From the NCBI GenBank assembly GCA_945877045.1, contig CAMCQW010000104.1, positions 1-6,882 on the forward strand: 6,882 nt of DNA. The letters are read 5' to 3'. A program made the translations under genes and the position numbers. The DNA is from Chryseobacterium gleum. Its GTDB lineage: Bacteria > Bacteroidota > Bacteroidia > Flavobacteriales_D > Crocinitomicaceae. Below are positions 6,295 to 6,882 of the stretch, one piece after another (within the stretch, counting starts at the first letter, position 1; every line of letters starts with the position of its first letter). Under the pieces are notes generated by a model that saw only the letters and a list, made by a program, of their open reading frames with translations, did no database searches and had not been told where the DNA came from.

Positions 6295-6882
6295 TCAGGG
6301 CTTCTTTTTCTTTATGTTTTGAGCATCCAGCCAATAAATGAGTTTAAATGACAAACTATTCATTGGCCCTTGTTGAATTGTTTTGGTAAGGTTATAGATG
6401 TAAGATTCAGCTACGAACTTGTCACTTTGAAAGATTGAGTTTTTCCAAACGATATTTATTTCGCTACCAGGAAGAAAAACCCATCGATAAACGAAATCAA
6501 TGGTAAACGCATTAAAATTTACATTGTATGCCGCTTGACCGTCTGTGTCCAGGCCATTAAAAGCGATTGAAGTTAAACTTCCGTCTTGATTCAATTCAAA
6601 AAAGGAATTATAAGCTAAGGTAGAGCGATAATGCCTTAATCGAAAAGTAATATCCATTCGATTCGTTATCGTATAATCTAAACCGATTGTATTAGTCGTA
6701 TTAATTCTATTTCTTGATCCAAATAAAATACCAGTAAAAGACGTGTCAGCTGGAGCTCCAAAGGGAACGGCGAAACCTAAATAATTAACTTGAAATCCTT
6801 GTTCCCAATTGTATTTTAAGAACAAATGGTTAGATAAGCGAAAGCGTAGCCCAATATTATATTCATATTCACGCCAATTATC
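6295..6882 (-). CDS. DUF5916 domain protein, C-terminal part only (outer-membrane beta-barrel-like)
   Basis: The minus strand is open from the window end (6882) to the TGA at 6297-6295, giving the last 195 residues of a larger protein; its start is outside. A TTG at 6825 is only an internal leucine codon, because the frame continues upstream without a stop. The sequence alternates polar and hydrophobic residues as in beta-barrel strands and carries DUF5916-like stretches: a RLRHYRS strand (81-87 of the visible part), FELNQDGSL (95-103), an FNGLDTDG turn (108-115), VNFNAFTIDFVYRWVF (121-136), PGSEINIVWKNSI (138-150) and the closing SLSFKLIYWLD (177-187). DUF5916 proteins are common in Bacteroidota, often after a family-9-like carbohydrate-binding domain, which would be upstream here. 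The tail ends KKKKP after the last strand. Function is unknown. It converges on the DUF3089 gene with 3 bp between stops. Confidence 0.85.
   Translation of the reverse strand, partial: DNWREYEYNIGLRFRLSNHLFLKYNWEQGFQVNYLGFAVPFGAPADTSFTGILFGSRNRINTTNTIGLDYTITNRMDITFRLRHYRSTLAYNSFFELNQDGSLTSIAFNGLDTDGQAAYNVNFNAFTIDFVYRWVFLPGSEINIVWKNSIFQSDKFVAESYIYNLTKTIQQGPMNSLSFKLIYWLDAQNIKKKKP

Noticed and set aside
1..6882. Mobile element, CRISPR, phage or toxin-antitoxin content
   Set aside because: No transposase, integrase, spaced repeat array, tRNA gene or paired small ORFs were seen; nearly all sequence is accounted for by the annotated genes.

Overview
The window is AT-rich and reads as a stretch of a Bacteroidota chromosome. 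The evidence is the promoter grammar (TTG or TTTG, then about 20-23 bp, then TAnnTTTG), the absence of clear Shine-Dalgarno sequences, the recF-DUF721 gene pair, a DUF5916 outer-membrane-type protein, and signal peptides that end in Ser followed by Gln. The sequence alone does not fix the class or genus. Coding density is very high: the longest non-coding stretch is the 125 bp divergent region at 2973-3097, so no gene-free stretch exceeds 300 bases.

Left arm (1-2972, all minus strand): a likely three-gene operon is read right to left from a promoter near 2990-3023. It holds pruA (L-glutamate gamma-semialdehyde dehydrogenase, last step of proline breakdown), then 33 bp later an FkbM-family methyltransferase, then a membrane fatty acid hydroxylase/sterol desaturase-family enzyme. 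The start codon of the last gene overlaps the methyltransferase stop as ATGA, and the gene is cut by the window edge. The last two look translationally coupled and could modify a common lipid or small-molecule substrate. Their link with pruA may be only positional.

Centre (3098-4520, plus strand): recF, the DNA-repair and fork-restart ATPase, is followed 4 bp later by a short DUF721/DciA-family protein. DciA is the ancestral type of replicative helicase loader or regulator. This pair is a housekeeping replication/repair unit, transcribed divergently from pruA.

Right arm (4577-6882): a well-formed promoter lies immediately before two tandem plus-strand genes for exported alpha/beta hydrolases of different families, a COG4099-like esterase/peptidase and a DUF3089 protein. 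The second appears to start at TTG. The pair runs head-on, with only 3 bp between stop codons, into the C-terminal end of a minus-strand DUF5916 gene that leaves the window.

No RNA genes, CRISPR arrays, insertion sequences or phage genes were seen. Most of the window is ordinary core genome. The items most worth a second look are the pruA-fkbM-hydroxylase operon, the nearly leaderless promoter-to-start spacing, and the pair of exported hydrolases. I did not find strong evidence for a wholly new system.
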